The notes under the pieces: generated by a model
The model's database searches: none
What the model saw: the letters and a program-made list of their open reading frames with translations, nothing else
What the model was told of the DNA's origin: nothing
Part shown: piece by piece, positions 1 to 12,213 of the stretch
Numbering within the stretch: position 1 is the stretch's first letter
How the letters are laid out: the number at the start of each line of letters is the position of its first letter
Program-made: the position numbers and the translations under genes
NCBI GenBank assembly: GCA_015039315.1
Contig: WIDE01000026.1
Coordinates: 253,277 to 317,276 of the forward strand
Length of the DNA stretch: 64,000 bases
Source of the DNA: Clavulina sp. PMI_390
Lineage: Eukaryota > Basidiomycota > Agaricomycetes > Cantharellales > Hydnaceae
Reading direction: 5' to 3'

Positions 1-1283
1 TATTTCCTTAAAAGAAGTTTGCTGATGGAAAGGCGTCAACACAGGTCTCCATCTATTGCCAAATGCAGCCGCTATGTCGATCGGTTCGCTCTTTGCAGGG
101 TACGACTCGCTCAGATTTGGTTATCAATACCGGCTTTTGATTATCTTTTTGCAGCTGGGTCATGCAAAAGACGGGAAAGTACAGAAATCTCAGCTTGATT
201 TTTGGGTATGAAGGAGCAGCCTCTAGCTAGTAAGGATAATACTCACGTACCGCGCACAGCATATTCCCGGCTCTTGCAGCGACTTCAATTTCGCTTCTCA
301 CTCCTGGATCACACCCTATTCTAAAGTGGGGTAGCATCGTAAGCTGTCCACTATTCATCAATTCGCAAACTTCATGAAAAAGGCTCGCACCGCTGCAGAT
401 CCCTCTTGGTTTTGGCAATGCTGTAGTGCTACAAACTTCGTGAGCCCACGTGCTCTCCTAAGTACAGTCCCTTACTAACACTGTACCATTATCACCAGCT
501 TAAGTCAGTCCATAACTATAATCATGGATCGAGCGCATCATTGAGACGGAACTTCTATAGTTGCGCTCCTTGCGTCGTTGGATCGTGAGTGCTGTCAATC
601 CTTATAACCATATTTTCTGCTTAGCTTCATCCCATCCAGCGACGCATCTTGCAATCGGAACTGGCTTCACACAGCTGTTCCGAGGTATAGGTACGCCGAG
701 TCCACTGCCAGCATTGTTTGTCGGATCCTGACTGACATCGACCCCTAGGCCAAGTATGGGGAGTCAGTATCTCATCTGCGATATTTCAGTCTTTACTTGA
801 TAAGGAGCTCCGACGACGAATCACAGGCCCTGGTGCCGACGAGGCGCGTGCCCTATACTCCACCCATGAGCTAGTCGCAACTCATACCCTGAGCCTTAGA
901 TTATTTCCACAATACGACACAATACGCGCAGTGTGCGCAACTTTCCGATCGACGTACAAGATCATGCCCGGGACGCCTATGCTATTAGTCTCAGAGCGGT
1001 CTTTACTTTTGCGGCGATCTGCACTTTTACTGCATTCCTTGTCAGGCTACCGGTAAGTAAGGCCTGTGACCTTCATTAACATACACTGGAACATCTCGAT
1101 TAGATTCCGGAGCTCTCTCTCGATAAGGCTCATGGACGCCAGAAGCCAAAGCCGGTCCAGCACGACAGCGAGTCTGACGACGACACAGAGCCATCGACAC
1201 ACGCAGCAAGACCTATGCCCCCAAAGCGTCCACGAAGACTCTCTACATATGAGTCTGACGATGGAATGGATCCAGATGATTAG
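1..1283 (+). CDS. Major facilitator superfamily transporter, 3' part (gene starts left of the window)
   Basis: Spliced translation gives the last transmembrane half of an MFS drug/amino-acid type permease. Exons readable by frame are about 30-99, 155-205, 260-338, 399-439, up to 584, 640-684, 749-843, 900-1052 and 1104-1283. They carry typical pieces such as GVNTGLHLLPNAAAMSIGSLFAG, LALLASLDP-like helix 11, GFTQLFRG-QVWGVSISSAIFQ and FAAICTFTAFLVRLP, followed by a charged, Asp/Ser-rich cytosolic tail ending ESDDGMDPDD. This resembles fungal vacuolar/plasma-membrane proton antiporters; the substrate cannot be told. Two junctions are irregular. The intron after 843 would start with GC (gcgcgtg) rather than GT. 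The exon ending at 439 cannot be joined in frame to the one ending at 584. The gene may use rare splice sites or may be decaying. Confidence 0.72.
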
Positions 1284-1415
1284 TTTTTCAAAGGATCCTT
1301 TCCATCCCTATGTTGATACAAGCCCTGGTTGTGTGCTGGTTGAATAGCATTTCGTATTAGCGCTCTCGTTGACGACTTATTTCTCACGGTCTCTTGCGAA
1401 AGTATCTGGAGCAAC

Positions 1416-3385
1416 ATGACCCGCACTCCAAGAACAGCTCGAGCAAAACCAAATGCGACTAATACTGCCTCTAACCAACCATCGCAGACACCAAAAAGCC
1501 ATAAGAGGCACTCACAGAATACATCAACTCCTTCAAAACACACGAACTTCACAAGCCAGGCTCCTGCAACTGGTGGCACCCATGTGCTCTCCCCAGCTAA
1601 ACCTGTGCCTGCTGTCATGGGAATGGCCCCTGAAGCGCGACTAGAGTGGAATCTGCGAGTTCTAAGGCGCCATGATCCGTTAATCACCCGAATCTTTGAC
1701 CAAGCACCATATGCTGTTCTCTACACATTCAATCATACCCATGCACACGACCCTGATGGAGGAAAGGGGCGCAAGTATGAAGGTAACTGGGAGAAAACTG
1801 GAATCGAGGGTACCGTCTTTATTGTCGAAAGGTTCGTATCTACGATATTGAGCCATCTAGTCCCATCCTTACAAATTCGCGTTTGGATCCAATCGTAGGA
1901 ATGAGGCACCGCACTACGGTTTCTTCATCCTCAACCGCGGCGGTCCTGCGAGCATCATTCAAGTATTCCACAAGGATGATACTATCGAGCTTGGTGCCGA
2001 TCCGCGCTTCCTCACTTTCCGTCCAGGGGCTTGGGATCGCGCCTATACGCCGTACTCATATCCATACGCTACGTGCGAAAAGCCCACATTGATATGCCTT
2101 TGGCTGTCAGATGGCATTGCTGGGCCGAGATTTGCTTATTTCATGACGAGGTATTTTTGCAGCGTTGTTCGGTTATCTTGAACCCAAATGCTCACGTCCC
2201 TGTCACCCAACATCAGAACAAAGGAGTACTTGGCGCGCCAGGCCCGCGAAGCCGAACAAGGCTCAACCTCTTCCCCTCCGTTGACACCTCTGTCCCAAGT
2301 GCATTATCTCTCTGACGAGGACGATGTGCACGATGAGCAATCTTTCGCATCACAACAAGAAACTTTTATGCAAGAAGCGAATGTCTCCTCTGCGATTGTC
2401 TCAAAACCTGCCTCTCTTCCTCAGGAAAATCCTCTGGACAGACTGTTTGCAGGTCTCACTGAACCTCCTTTAGGCTCACGATCAACTCTCACATCTACAG
2501 CGCAACCCCTTGTGGATGGCATACCCCAAAATCACCCCCTCTTACCGGCCTTCGTGTCTCACACTCCTGAGATCCAGGCAAGCACAGCAACAACGACGCC
2601 TGGCTTTTCACTCTTGGACCAGCTGTTCGCTTCTGCTGCCAATGAGGTGGTGGAGCCAAATACAAAAGCTTCCCTCATCGCTACCACTGTCACGGCTGCT
2701 GCTGTTTCTCGTACCATTGACGCCCCTTCCACACCTCCCCAAACGCACCAAAACACAGCTGCAGTGGCACAGAGCATTGCTCCTATCTATGATAGTCGCC
2801 ACGCCTCCGATGATGAAATTATCGTTGTCCCACAGACCCGAGGGCGACTGAGTTCTACGTCACGAGCCGCACCCGCCCCTGATGCCGAAGAGTATCAAGA
2901 ACTTGAACCTCCTTCTCCATCAAAAATCCCAAACCCTCTTCACACCCCTGCTGTCCACCTTTCCTCTCGTCAGAAGCAGCGGCGTCGCCGTGGACCATCA
3001 AGACCCCGTCGTGGACCAGCCCATCAGGCGATCGACCTCGATCATGAAGACCTCCCTGCTCTACCACCTATCCGAGGATCGAGTAGGCCACCACAACCAA
3101 AGCAGCATTATATCCCCGATAACACAAAAGAGGAGAGCAAGTTGGACAAAGAGGCAATCGCAACTTCATTGTTAAATGCTCACGTCGAGCGCATGACACA
3201 TGATGGAGCCCCTTATCCTACTCTGCCAAAATATGAGTTTGTAAGCGAGATTCTGACGCTAATCCATGTGAGCCTTTGACTCTTTTCACTTCCAAAATAA
3301 TTCTCATACTTTGTCTTATCCTTTACAGAAAGACACTGCATTTGTCAGTGATCTTTACTCTCGTTATGAATCAATGAAGCGATGA
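1416..3385 (+). CDS. DCP1: mRNA-decapping enzyme subunit 1 (DCP1)
   Basis: Four exons, 1416-1831, 1899-2150, 2217-3267 and 3329-3385, join in frame to 591 residues. After a basic, Ser/Thr-rich N-terminus of about 65 residues comes an EVH1-like Dcp1 domain (about 70-220): NLRVLRRHDPLI, YTFNHTH, GTVFIVER, PHYGFFILNRGGP and the aromatic groove residues of FAYFMTR. A long disordered Ser/Pro/Gln-rich middle follows. The C-terminus (FVSEILTLIH then KDTAFVSDLYSRYES) matches the trimerisation helix seen in many DCP1 proteins. DCP1 is the activator of DCP2 and acts in cytoplasmic 5'-cap removal in P-bodies. The middle contains QENPLDRLFAGL and FSLLDQLFASA repeats, which look like short linear motifs for decapping partners (inference). 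The domain order and in-frame splices make the call secure. Confidence 0.93.
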
Positions 3386-3605
3386 GAGCCTCATCCAACT
3401 GCTACGTATTCAAGAGATCCTTAACTTCTTCCGCCAATTTGTCAATGCGCCAAGCATGCACAACTTGATGTATTGTCCGCTTCACCCCATCCGATTCTTC
3501 CACAGCCTGTAGTCGATATTACCATGTAAGATACACTAGTGCAGAATACTCGTGGGCTTCAAAGTAAACACCACACCAAACTCAGCCCTAGCGCTTGTAT
3601 CCCGC

Positions 3606-5695
3606 TTATTCCTTGCGGTGCTTCTGGTAGTAGTGAATAAGCCCGGTGGTCTAGAGTGAATGCCCCAACGTGAGCAGACAAGCAATTACTTCAAGTTCAA
3701 TAACATACGGAGCTATCATGACCTTGGACATCCTCAGGCTTGTCGAGCTGAGCGAGAATATTCTTAGCGAGGACTTTGCCAAGCTCAACGCCCATTTGAT
3801 CTAGCATGGAGCGATCCAAGTTCAGCGCGGCCATTTAGACAAGATAATGCATGAACCCTTATACCAAAGGAATTGATTCCCCACACCATCCCCTGCACAA
3901 AGATCTTGTGCTCGTAAAGAGCAATCAGAGCGCCTATATGGGCCAGTAAGAATTGATCCGTGATAGAATTAAGAACTACCATGACAAACCGAGAGTCCGT
4001 GGAGTCATAACGGGGAACATGATCGAGTTGCTGGGGCGGTTACCCTCGAAGACCTTGCTCTTTACAAGCGCCTCGCTAGCTGTAGCTCCAACCTCGGCTT
4101 TCACTTGGTCTTCGGTTTTACCGAACGCGAGCGCCTCAGGCTGGGCGAAGAAGTTGGAGAGCAGGATGCGATGGTGATTGATGGGGAGCGGATTCAGGGT
4201 ATTGGCGGGGGCGATGAAATCCGCTGGAACAAGCTTGGTGCCTTGGTGTAAGAGCTGGTAGAAGGAGTGCTGCCCGTTGGTACCAGCCGCGCCCCACAAG
4301 ATGGGCTGTCGGAGTCGAAATGAGGCAGATCCCACCATAAACAAATGTATGAGCCTCATATCAAAAGGAGCGCACGTACGCCAGTTTGGTAGTCCACTCG
4401 CTTGCCATTCTTCGTCACGAATTTTCCGTTCGATTCCATGTCCCCCTGATGCAGCAACGTGCGTAAGCAAAAATGGCGGGCGAGATGGGCGAAAAACACG
4501 CACTTGCTGGAAGTAGTCAGCAAACTTGTGCATGTACTGGTCATAAGGAAGCAGCGCGTGAGTTTGAGCCCCTAAAGGTATAGGCATAAATTGATCAAAG
4601 AATCTCCTAGGACCGGAAAAAGCCTTCAACTGACCGTAGAAGTCGTTGTACCAGATGCCTAGCACAGCCAAGATAATCGGCAGGTTTTGCTGGAGTGGGG
4701 TTTCCTTGAAATGTCGGTCCATCCCGTGAGCCCCTTGTAGGAGCTGCTCAAAATTTTGGTAACCGATCACAAGCGCGATCGAGAGACCGATGGCGCTCCA
4801 CAAGCTGTATCGCCCACCGACCCAGTCCCAGAATTGGAACATGTTGTCCTCGGAGATTCCAAAGGCTGTGACGGCCGAGGTGTTTGTACTCAGGGCTACA
4901 AAGTGCTTCGCGACGTGGGTTTTGTCCTTGGCAGTGCCAAGGAACCATTCGCGCGCGGAAGTAGCATTTGTGATGGTTTCCTGGGTAGTGAATGTCTTCG
5001 ACGCGATGATAAACAGGGTAGTCTCTGGATTACAGACACGAAGGGTTTCGGCCAGGTGGGTGCCATCAATGTTGGAAACAAAGTGGGCAGTGAGGCCACG
5101 CTGCGAGTAGTGCTTGAGGGCCTCCGTGACCATGACGGGGCCAAGATCAGAGCCACCAATCCCGATATTTACGACGGTATCGATCGACTTGCCCGTGTAG
5201 CCCTTCCAAGCTCCTGATCGAACGGCTTCAGTGAATTCTTGGATATGCTTGAGTACTTTGGGGACATCAGAGACCCCCTCTTCCGAGATATTGAAAGAGC
5301 CATTGATATCCCGAAGTGCCAGATGAAGGACCGCGCGGTCCTCAGACGTATTGATATGGGCTCCGGAGAACATGTCATCGCGGGCTTTCTCGACGCCAGC
5401 CTCCTTGACCAGCGCGATAAGGTCAGCGAGGATGGGTTCCGTAATTAGGTTTTTCGAGAAATCAAGGAGGAGCGAGGTGTTTGGATCCTTGGAATCGGTA
5501 TAGGATAAGGAGAATTTGTTGAATCGGGCAGGATCCTGAGCGAATAAGTCCTTTAGAACGAGGCTAGCCTTCTGTTCATCATAGACAGACTGCAGCTTCT
5601 TCCAGGCGGCGTAGTCTACGTCATAATGTATGCGATCAGTTGTTTGATTGGCTCTATGGATCCATATAGCCACCTGAAGCAGGAGTTCCAGGCAT
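3606..5695 (-). CDS. PGI1: Glucose-6-phosphate isomerase
   Basis: Interconverts glucose-6-phosphate and fructose-6-phosphate in cytosolic glycolysis and gluconeogenesis. Exon 1 (5674-5695) encodes only MPGTPAS; exon 2 starts at 5615 with DYAAWKKLQ, as in other fungal enzymes. Family landmarks follow in order: [34 protein letters not shown], the signature [15 protein letters not shown], and [14 protein letters not shown]. The 3' part is split by several introns, with exons reading [53 protein letters not shown] and a last exon [14 protein letters not shown] ending at 3606. The longer in-frame extension upstream of 5695 is intron and 5'UTR read-through; the start at 5695 is chosen because it splices in frame to the conserved N-terminus. 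No missing residue was noticed. Confidence 0.96.
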
Positions 5696-6173
5696 GCTGG
5701 GGCGTGATTGAGGGTCGATTGGAAAAGTGATGGGGCTTTTGGAAAAGGAGACCTAGAGACGAGAATCGCGTGAAACCACGGGTCCGATCGAATTCGCCGA
5801 GGTGTCACACAGAGACAGCGGAATTCATGTCACTCCCTCGATCTCTCCCTCGAGAGTGATTTGGGGGATGAGGCGAATGAATTTCATCTCAAGAAAAAAG
5901 AAAAGCCACAGCATTGAATTGATCTCCCTTGCTGGACACAGCATGCCAGAGATTATGCATCCAGTCATTTACGCCCTGATCAGGAGGGACCGAGGTGACT
6001 CAAACGATGAAGGACAAGACAAGATCGACATCTTCTCGGCCCGCACACTTGTCTCACCTCTCTGTGAAGGCCGCCATATAATCTGTGCCACTCTTCTCAG
6101 GTCCAGGATCCCCTTCTCACCCCCCGTGCTTCTGGCCGCCAAACTTCTGGCATATTTCGAGTAGCAGTCTTTG
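5696..6173. promoter_or_regulatory. Divergent intergenic region between glucose-6-phosphate isomerase and the 6174 gene
   Basis: 478 bp between two divergent start codons, so it must hold both promoters. The stretch has short pyrimidine-rich runs towards the right-hand gene. No transcription-factor site could be named with confidence and no gene was seen in it. Confidence 0.5.
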
Positions 6174-7456
6174 ATGTCCTCCTCGCAAACATCCCAACCC
6201 GCGCACGAGCTCATTGAGATTATCGATGAGCCCAAATCTCGTGCCGAACTGCCTTTCACCAGTGGCTGCAAGTGGCTGAACCTCTCCCTTCTTTACCCTT
6301 GCTGTATGCCATTCTGCATCCCCCTTGGGTTGCTTCTGACCATTGCAGGATTTGTAGCTGGGGCGATATCGGTACGTGTTCCCTGTCATCTTGTCTCGAG
6401 CTCACGCTGACCCCCCACCCCCCCTTGCTCAAGGCTGTCTATGCCCACGTTATCCATGTGCAGCACCAAAATGAACTTGATGATCTCCATCACTTAACCT
6501 TTCGCCCATCAAGCGAAACGGAGTCATCCCTGAATGCATTCCCTCTCTGTCCAGATCCCAGAGCCCATGAGCATCCGCTTCTCGAGAATCTCAGTGATTC
6601 TCGCGCCAACGACCCCACATTTTGGAAGGTGATCACCACCAAGTGGAACAAGTACCAGGCTTTTCTGGTAGAGAGTTTCCGGAGCGCTATCTTATCACAG
6701 CCTCAGGAGGGCGCACCTCATGAGCCCTCAGAAACAGGCAATCGATCAGCTTCTGACGTTGACTTCTTCAAACGGGGTGGACGTCTGATGCAGCGCTCGA
6801 CCACTGGCACGATGGCTGCCTTACTCGGCAATCGACAAAACCCCACACCGCCAGAAGGAAGGAGCGGGGGCGAGCGTAATACACCCAATCTTATGCCTGG
6901 TTTGAGCCAGACTCCCAGTCTCGACACGCTCGGCCAGACGATGCCACAGGAATCACATGAAACCCCCAAACGACCAAATCTCGTTCGGCGCCGAGTGACA
7001 GGGATTCTACGACAGAGGTCGGCATGTATCAGTCCTGTTGATTTGTCTCCCCCGGCCCAAACCGACAGCGCGTCATCTTCTTCATCATCCAAGAGTCCAA
7101 AGATGTGGTTGACGACGAGGCTTGCGGGCTTCATGAGATTTCGAGGATGCGCGCGAATCGATACATTAGTGGACTCGCCGATCTCCTCAATACACTCCGA
7201 GAGGTCTCTCAGAACGACACCCACAGGGCTTTCAGAGCCCAGCAGCAGCCTTGACGATCGACATCCCACCATGGCTAATCTGACGTTCGTCCTGCCAATC
7301 CCAGCGACGCCCGGAGCTACGGAACCGACGATCAGCAGGATTGGCTTTGGCAGAATCCCTGGCTCGGGGGGTTTTAGTGGTGCTCCGACTGTTGACGCCC
7401 CCGGCAGAACTGTGAGCGTGCTTCCGACCCAGACATCTCTCGGGAGTTGGGTTTAA
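6174..7456 (+). CDS. Uncharacterised protein with one N-terminal membrane segment
   Basis: Two exons, 6174-6371 and 6434-7456, joined in frame (intron gtacgt..caag), give 406 residues. I do not recognise the family. Residues about 40-66 form a Cys/Leu/Ile-rich hydrophobic helix (LLYPCCMPFCIPLGLLLTIAG), so the protein is probably anchored in a membrane with a short N-terminal tail. The next 90 residues look folded (HVIHVQHQNELDDL, FWKVITTKWNKYQAFLVESF). From about residue 150 on it is Ser/Pro/Thr-rich and likely disordered, with basic patches. The start at ATG 6174 is the first in the frame of the helix. It shares its upstream region with glucose-6-phosphate isomerase. Fungal-restricted is a guess, not shown. 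Confidence 0.6.
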
Positions 7457-8084
7457 TGGGGATTTATATTTGAGATCCCAACACTGGTGGTTCATGCTAA
7501 AATCTGTCACCTTGACGGTCCCAGGCAAATATTACGAACTTCCTCTTGAATGTACGGTAGTAGCAGGACTTGCTGGACCAGTATTGATTTCCTGGCATCG
7601 CAGATTAGTGCATGGGGTGTCATACGACCACAAATCTTTTCCTTTTTGCAGCGTCTGAGCAGGGGTTTGGTTCACAAATTTGTAGTTTATGCTGAGCGGT
7701 CCACAGGTGACGACTGCTCCCATGTTGTGATAGCTGCACACAAATGGTGGTCAAGAGAAAGCTCACCATTTCAAATTGCGAAATAACGCAGTGACAAATA
7801 GCCTTCCGTTCCTGAAAGTGATGAATACTGGAAACCATTGAGGGATCTGGGTGTCTTTTGCCATGTTGGGAGTCTCCCCATGAGTCTTTTGGATTCGTCT
7901 CCCCACCTACTGTATATTTGTGGGGGTTATCTCTTTTTGCTCTCGTCGTGATGATTCCGTAAGCCCTGCTATTGACTTATCTTATCTATTACTTAATCAT
8001 AAGGAATCGTCGAACCATAGCCCTCCCCCGCGCTCTTCAACGTCACAAATCTTCTCGCCGCCACATGGTTTTCGGTCAACACGC
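7457..8084. other. Intergenic, no gene recognised
   Basis: 628 bp between the 6174 gene and the RasGEF-like gene, both on the plus strand. Short open frames exist on both strands but none resembles a protein or has convincing splice support. The last part before 8085 is C/T-rich and probably the promoter/5'UTR of the next gene. Confidence 0.5.
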
Positions 8085-10521
8085 ATGTCGGTGCGTGCCC
8101 AGCCTACGACAACGAGTAGACCAGCGCCACCGCTAGCCTCGGTTTCTCTGACATCACGTGTAAGCAGCATCAGGGGTCCCGAGTTGTCCTCTATTTCCGC
8201 GACTGACGTCTACTTAACATTTACCGACACACAGCCCTCATCGTCTTCCACCCACCACCCACATCCCACCACTTCTTCCACCCCTCAGCACATCGGAGAC
8301 TATAACCCAGCCATCCTGGATTCCCTCTCGACCGACCTGGACGAACTACACATTGGAGGAAACGGCGAGCATACTCCGCCGCCGTCGTACCGACTATTGG
8401 CAGAAGATGTGTGTATTGCGTTATCAGGCCTTATCGCTACAAAGACACTAACCCCTTTTACCTGAAGGACGAGCATACCGTTGATGTTGAGGAGCATGAA
8501 GCTGCTGCTGCCTCACAGCTTGAGGTTGTAGCGCCCGCCCCCCAATCGACCCAGCCCATACCGCTGAGGGCTCCTCCGAGCAATCGGCCGTCGACTGCCT
8601 CGTCCGATTCACATCTTCGCCAAAACCCCAACGCATCTACCCCGTCTTTCGCTCCAGGTTCTTACTCCTCGTCCACGCAGTCCATCCCCGTCTCATTCCA
8701 ATCCACCCAGCCCTACAACCCCAGATCATCGATAGCCTCGGAATCTGTACCATACCCTCCATCTCCAGTATCCTATGTCTCACCGTCCCAACCCCATCCC
8801 CAATACATGGCCCGCGCACCCTCCTTGACCATTCAGACGAATAACTTGACGCCAGCCCCGGTAGCCTCGCGGCACAACACATATTTGGTCAATGATCTAT
8901 CTATGTGCTCACATTACTATTATTGTGCTCATAAATTGGCATCCACAGGCGCCCAATTATGCTGGAGGTGGAGAAACGCTTCAAGAGTTGGTCTGGAGAG
9001 TGCTGTGGAGTCAAGGTGCGATCATCGATTGCTTTGGACACTTTGAATCCGCCGTTCTGATGCCACTGGACGTAGAGCCACGAGACGTTCAAGTGTTGCT
9101 TGCTATACATCCATCTTTCACCACAAGCTTCGAGCTTCTCAGGGAGCTGAGGGATAATTTCCTCACTGCCGATCCCACAAACGGTCAAGGTCGATGGCTC
9201 CGTAGCCGGTTAGTATTCGTGCTGTCCTCTCCTCAATCTACATCTACTGCACTTTCGCCACATTTCTATCACTTATATCGTATTCTATAGTATCATCGAT
9301 ATCCTGCACCAATGGGTATTCTCAGATGACTTCGATTCCAGTCTAGGCTCCGAGCTGCAAGGCTTTCTGGCGAGTCAAGTTCGGACCGACGTCTCCCTTC
9401 GAGCAAACGTCCCTATCTCAGAGATGTTTCGCAAGCTCGAATTCTCGGTCTATGCTTCTGATGTATGTAAATGTCCTAGCTTGCTGACAAACCCGTCTGA
9501 CCACCACTCATATATCCACAGTCGACCCTTAGCTTGAGTCATGACTCTGCATCATCTACTCTTGTTAAGCCTCCTCCAAGAAAAAACGCTCGCCCTCTTA
9601 GGGCTGAATCAGTCGCCAAGATGAAGGATAAAGACCTGACCGAGCTCGCGGGAGCACTCGAGATTATGGAGCTGGAAATGCGAGCGCAATTGACTGTGTC
9701 AAAGGTCGTCAAATGGCTGAAATGGCGGCGAAGCCCAGCAGGACAGGGTCCTACAGCACGGCCGTTTTCCACGCTCTCAGATAAGGTATGGGATTATTTG
9801 GTGGTCTAATACCGCCACTGATGGATGGGTATTAATATCCTGCCAGATTGCCGCCTGGGTCGTGGATGCTTGCCTCCAAGGTTCTCTAGATCACCGAGCG
9901 CAGACCTTGGCAAAGTTTGTCTTAGTGGCTGAGGTGAGTCTTACACTTCAATATGCGCTCCCTTGTCTCAATACTCACAGATTGGCTGTAGAAATGCAAA
10001 GAGGCAGGCAACCTGGCATCCCTCTCTGATCTTCTATACGGGCTTCGATCTCCTGCTATCGACAAACTGGAGCAGACCAGACGTTTTGCCGGCAATATCG
10101 ACGCAAAGCTTTACGAGTTGATGCAGCTTGTCCAGCCTCGTACACCTCATCGATTGTTCCCTCTGAGTGCGTCTCATCTTCATCCAGTCAGCTGTCAACG
10201 TTATTCAATCCTCTGATTTATTCAGATCCGCGCATGCTGGCTTTCATTTCCCCCTTCAACAACACGATCCTCGAATCCGGCCTGATCTCCTGGGCTCGTT
10301 GCCGCGAGCTACATACAGCACTATTTGCTGCAGTCGCGCCACCTGCCAACTATCAGGTGCCTGCAATTCATCCATCCTACTCGAGCTTCCTATCAGTACA
10401 GATCCACACTGGTTTGCAGAATGCTAGGAATCATACCGCCTTAAGTCAGAAAGTAGCCGACGATGAGGTGCGCGAGAAGTCTCTGCGCGAGAGGAGTGCT
10501 GCGGGGATGCGAACTCGATAG
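8085..10521 (+). CDS. RasGEF-like protein (GEF N-terminal domain plus divergent CDC25-type domain)
   Basis: About ten exons on the plus strand. The N-terminal 260 residues are Ser/Pro/Thr-rich and disordered. From about 8950 a RasGEF_N-like module reads GGGETLQELVWRVLW, HPSFTTSFELLRELRD, IDILHQWVFSDDFDS and ELQGFLASQV. Then comes a CDC25-like catalytic region: ELAGALEIMELEMRAQ, FSTLSDKIAAWVVDACL, KCKEAGNLASLSDLLYGL and SPAIDKLEQTRR. Such proteins load GTP onto Ras-type GTPases at membranes. Introns 9783-9846, 9934-9992 and 10166-10225 (roughly) splice in frame. The conserved helical hairpin (P.LG.YLTDL in active enzymes) is not visible: the C-terminus reads PPANYQVPAIHPSYSS instead. Activity is therefore uncertain. 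One junction, between about 8386 and 8428, needs an unusually short 41-nt intron to keep frame. An in-frame 75-nt intron at 8160-8234 is likely. Confidence 0.75.
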
Positions 10522-10799
10522 GTCATATTGGAACTTGGATATTTGGGTTTGTATCATATTTCTTTTTTGGGGGGTTCCAGTGCCGCAATTCCTTATTTGC
10601 TGTCAACCACGAGGGGACCCGCTTGCTACGGGGCTCCGGGGTGATGATGTAGTGGTGTAATATTCCCGTTTGAACGAGATACCTTGATAATTGTAGCATA
10701 TGAGAGATCTGCTTGTCTTGAGTAATACATTGGTTGTGCTAACTTAACATCAACATACATTTTACATCCTAGCGTCGTGATCCTTAGGGCATAACCAGC

Positions 10800-12213
10800 T
10801 CAGGAAGATGCATCTGGGAAGGGAGGCACCTCCATCATGCACCAGCCAGAGATTGGCCTGATGACAGAATGCTTGTCGTTGTTCGTGCGCAGTGAGGTTC
10901 CGGGCAACCCCGCCATCATAACCGTGTGATGAATAGTCCCACTATCGTTCACAATCACTGCTACCTCTGCCACACCTGACGCAATATCTTGAGTGTCAAT
11001 TAGTGGCCACTGGCCGTGCTTCTCTTGCTCCCATGGTCGCACGTTCCATGATTTCTTGCTCCAGTCGCCCTGCCATTTTCCCTCGTTATTCCAGACAGTG
11101 AACACAGTGGACCAGCCGCAAAGGAAGGTAGGCCCAGAACCACCGCCAGCGTAATGGCACACACGAGACCAGAACTCGCGGCTGGGGAATAGTCCTCAGC
11201 ACCGGAGCGCCACAAAAAGATCAAGGGCGACTCACGATTCCTCAACCTTATCTTCATCGAAACAAGCAACAAAAGAATCACAAACGGGCTGTAGGAGAGT
11301 CACCCACTTTGTAGGCTCTTCTCCAAACTCTGCAAACTTGTCAACTTTTGAGCGCAAGAGGAGCCAATCTTCCACCGTTCCCTCCAAAGTTACAGATGGG
11401 ATGCTACACCGAAGGTTGAAACGATATGTAAAATAGTTCTTGAGGGTGGCCATCATGATGAGGCTAGAGATTGTGGCATCATTGGATGTAGTGGTTGAAA
11501 AGTCTGGACCGGAAAATGATCAGCTAGAATCATGTCAAATTTGGTCGACCTACCAGGCATCAACCAAGACCGGAGATCAGGGTCTTTCACGTTTTCCCCC
11601 AGCAAACGACCCATCTCTTGAGACATAGATGCAAAGTCAGCAGTCCAGATGGTGCCAACCCCTTCGATCTGAAGCCTGATAGTCGTAAAACCGTAGAATT
11701 GATTAAAAACCTTCCCTCGAGGGAGCAGAAGGGAGCGTCGAAGCACTGACTCTTTCTGCCCATCATGCGAAACAAATTGATTCCGAAGAGCTTCAGAATT
11801 GGCTTGGACATAAAGGGAGAACTGGGTGAGCATGGCGTGCCACACGTCGTCAGGCCTAAGGGGTGCTGAGTTGATCAGGCTCAATAAATATACACGACTT
11901 CCAGAGCTCACCGAATGACAAGATGGATATGTTCGTTATACGCGGTAGCTAGCGTATGGACGAATCCATTTGGGACCTTCAAAGGCACCATATACTCATC
12001 AGGCATATCGCTCAACTGCACCCTTAAGCATTTTTCCTCGTATGGAGTTGTGGAAGGGGGTGCCTGACCCTGTCTGGAGTTGACCCTGGCTGTGCGGGCC
12101 GCTTCACGCGCGCCAGACGATTCAAAAAGCATCTCAGGTGCCTGCACAACCGGGCGATGCTGTAGGTTCAAGACGCCAGGTTCGACCTGGGGGCATGATA
12201 CTATCGCGGGCAT
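10800..12213 (-). CDS. DUF4419 domain protein, copy A
   Basis: Five exons (12213-11912, 11855-11751, 11675-11554, 11503-11236, 11181-10800) give 392 residues in frame. After a variable N-terminus comes the DUF4419 core: GFVHTLATAYNEHIHLVIRPDDVWHAML (around residues 85-112), QFSLYVQANSEALRNQFV, DFSTTTSNDATISSLIMMA, then WVTLLQPVCDSFVACFD and the Gly-rich REFWSRVCHYAGGGSG followed by FLCGW. The biochemical role of this fungal/eukaryotic family is unknown. The neighbour at 12690-14131 is a paralogue with the same exon pattern. Intron 11750-11676 is 75 nt and in frame with no stop, so it could be retained; the matching intron in copy B favours splicing. Copy-specific N-termini suggest divergence after duplication. 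Confidence 0.86.

Noticed and set aside
1280..1687. 135-codon minus-strand frame opposite the start of DCP1
   Set aside because: Shadow of the DCP1 exon and the MFS tail; no domain and no splice support.
3976..5808. Uninterrupted 610-residue reading of glucose-6-phosphate isomerase
   Set aside because: It reads through introns near 4496-4555 and 4319-4384 and starts in the 5'UTR; spliced exons restore the conserved family sequence.
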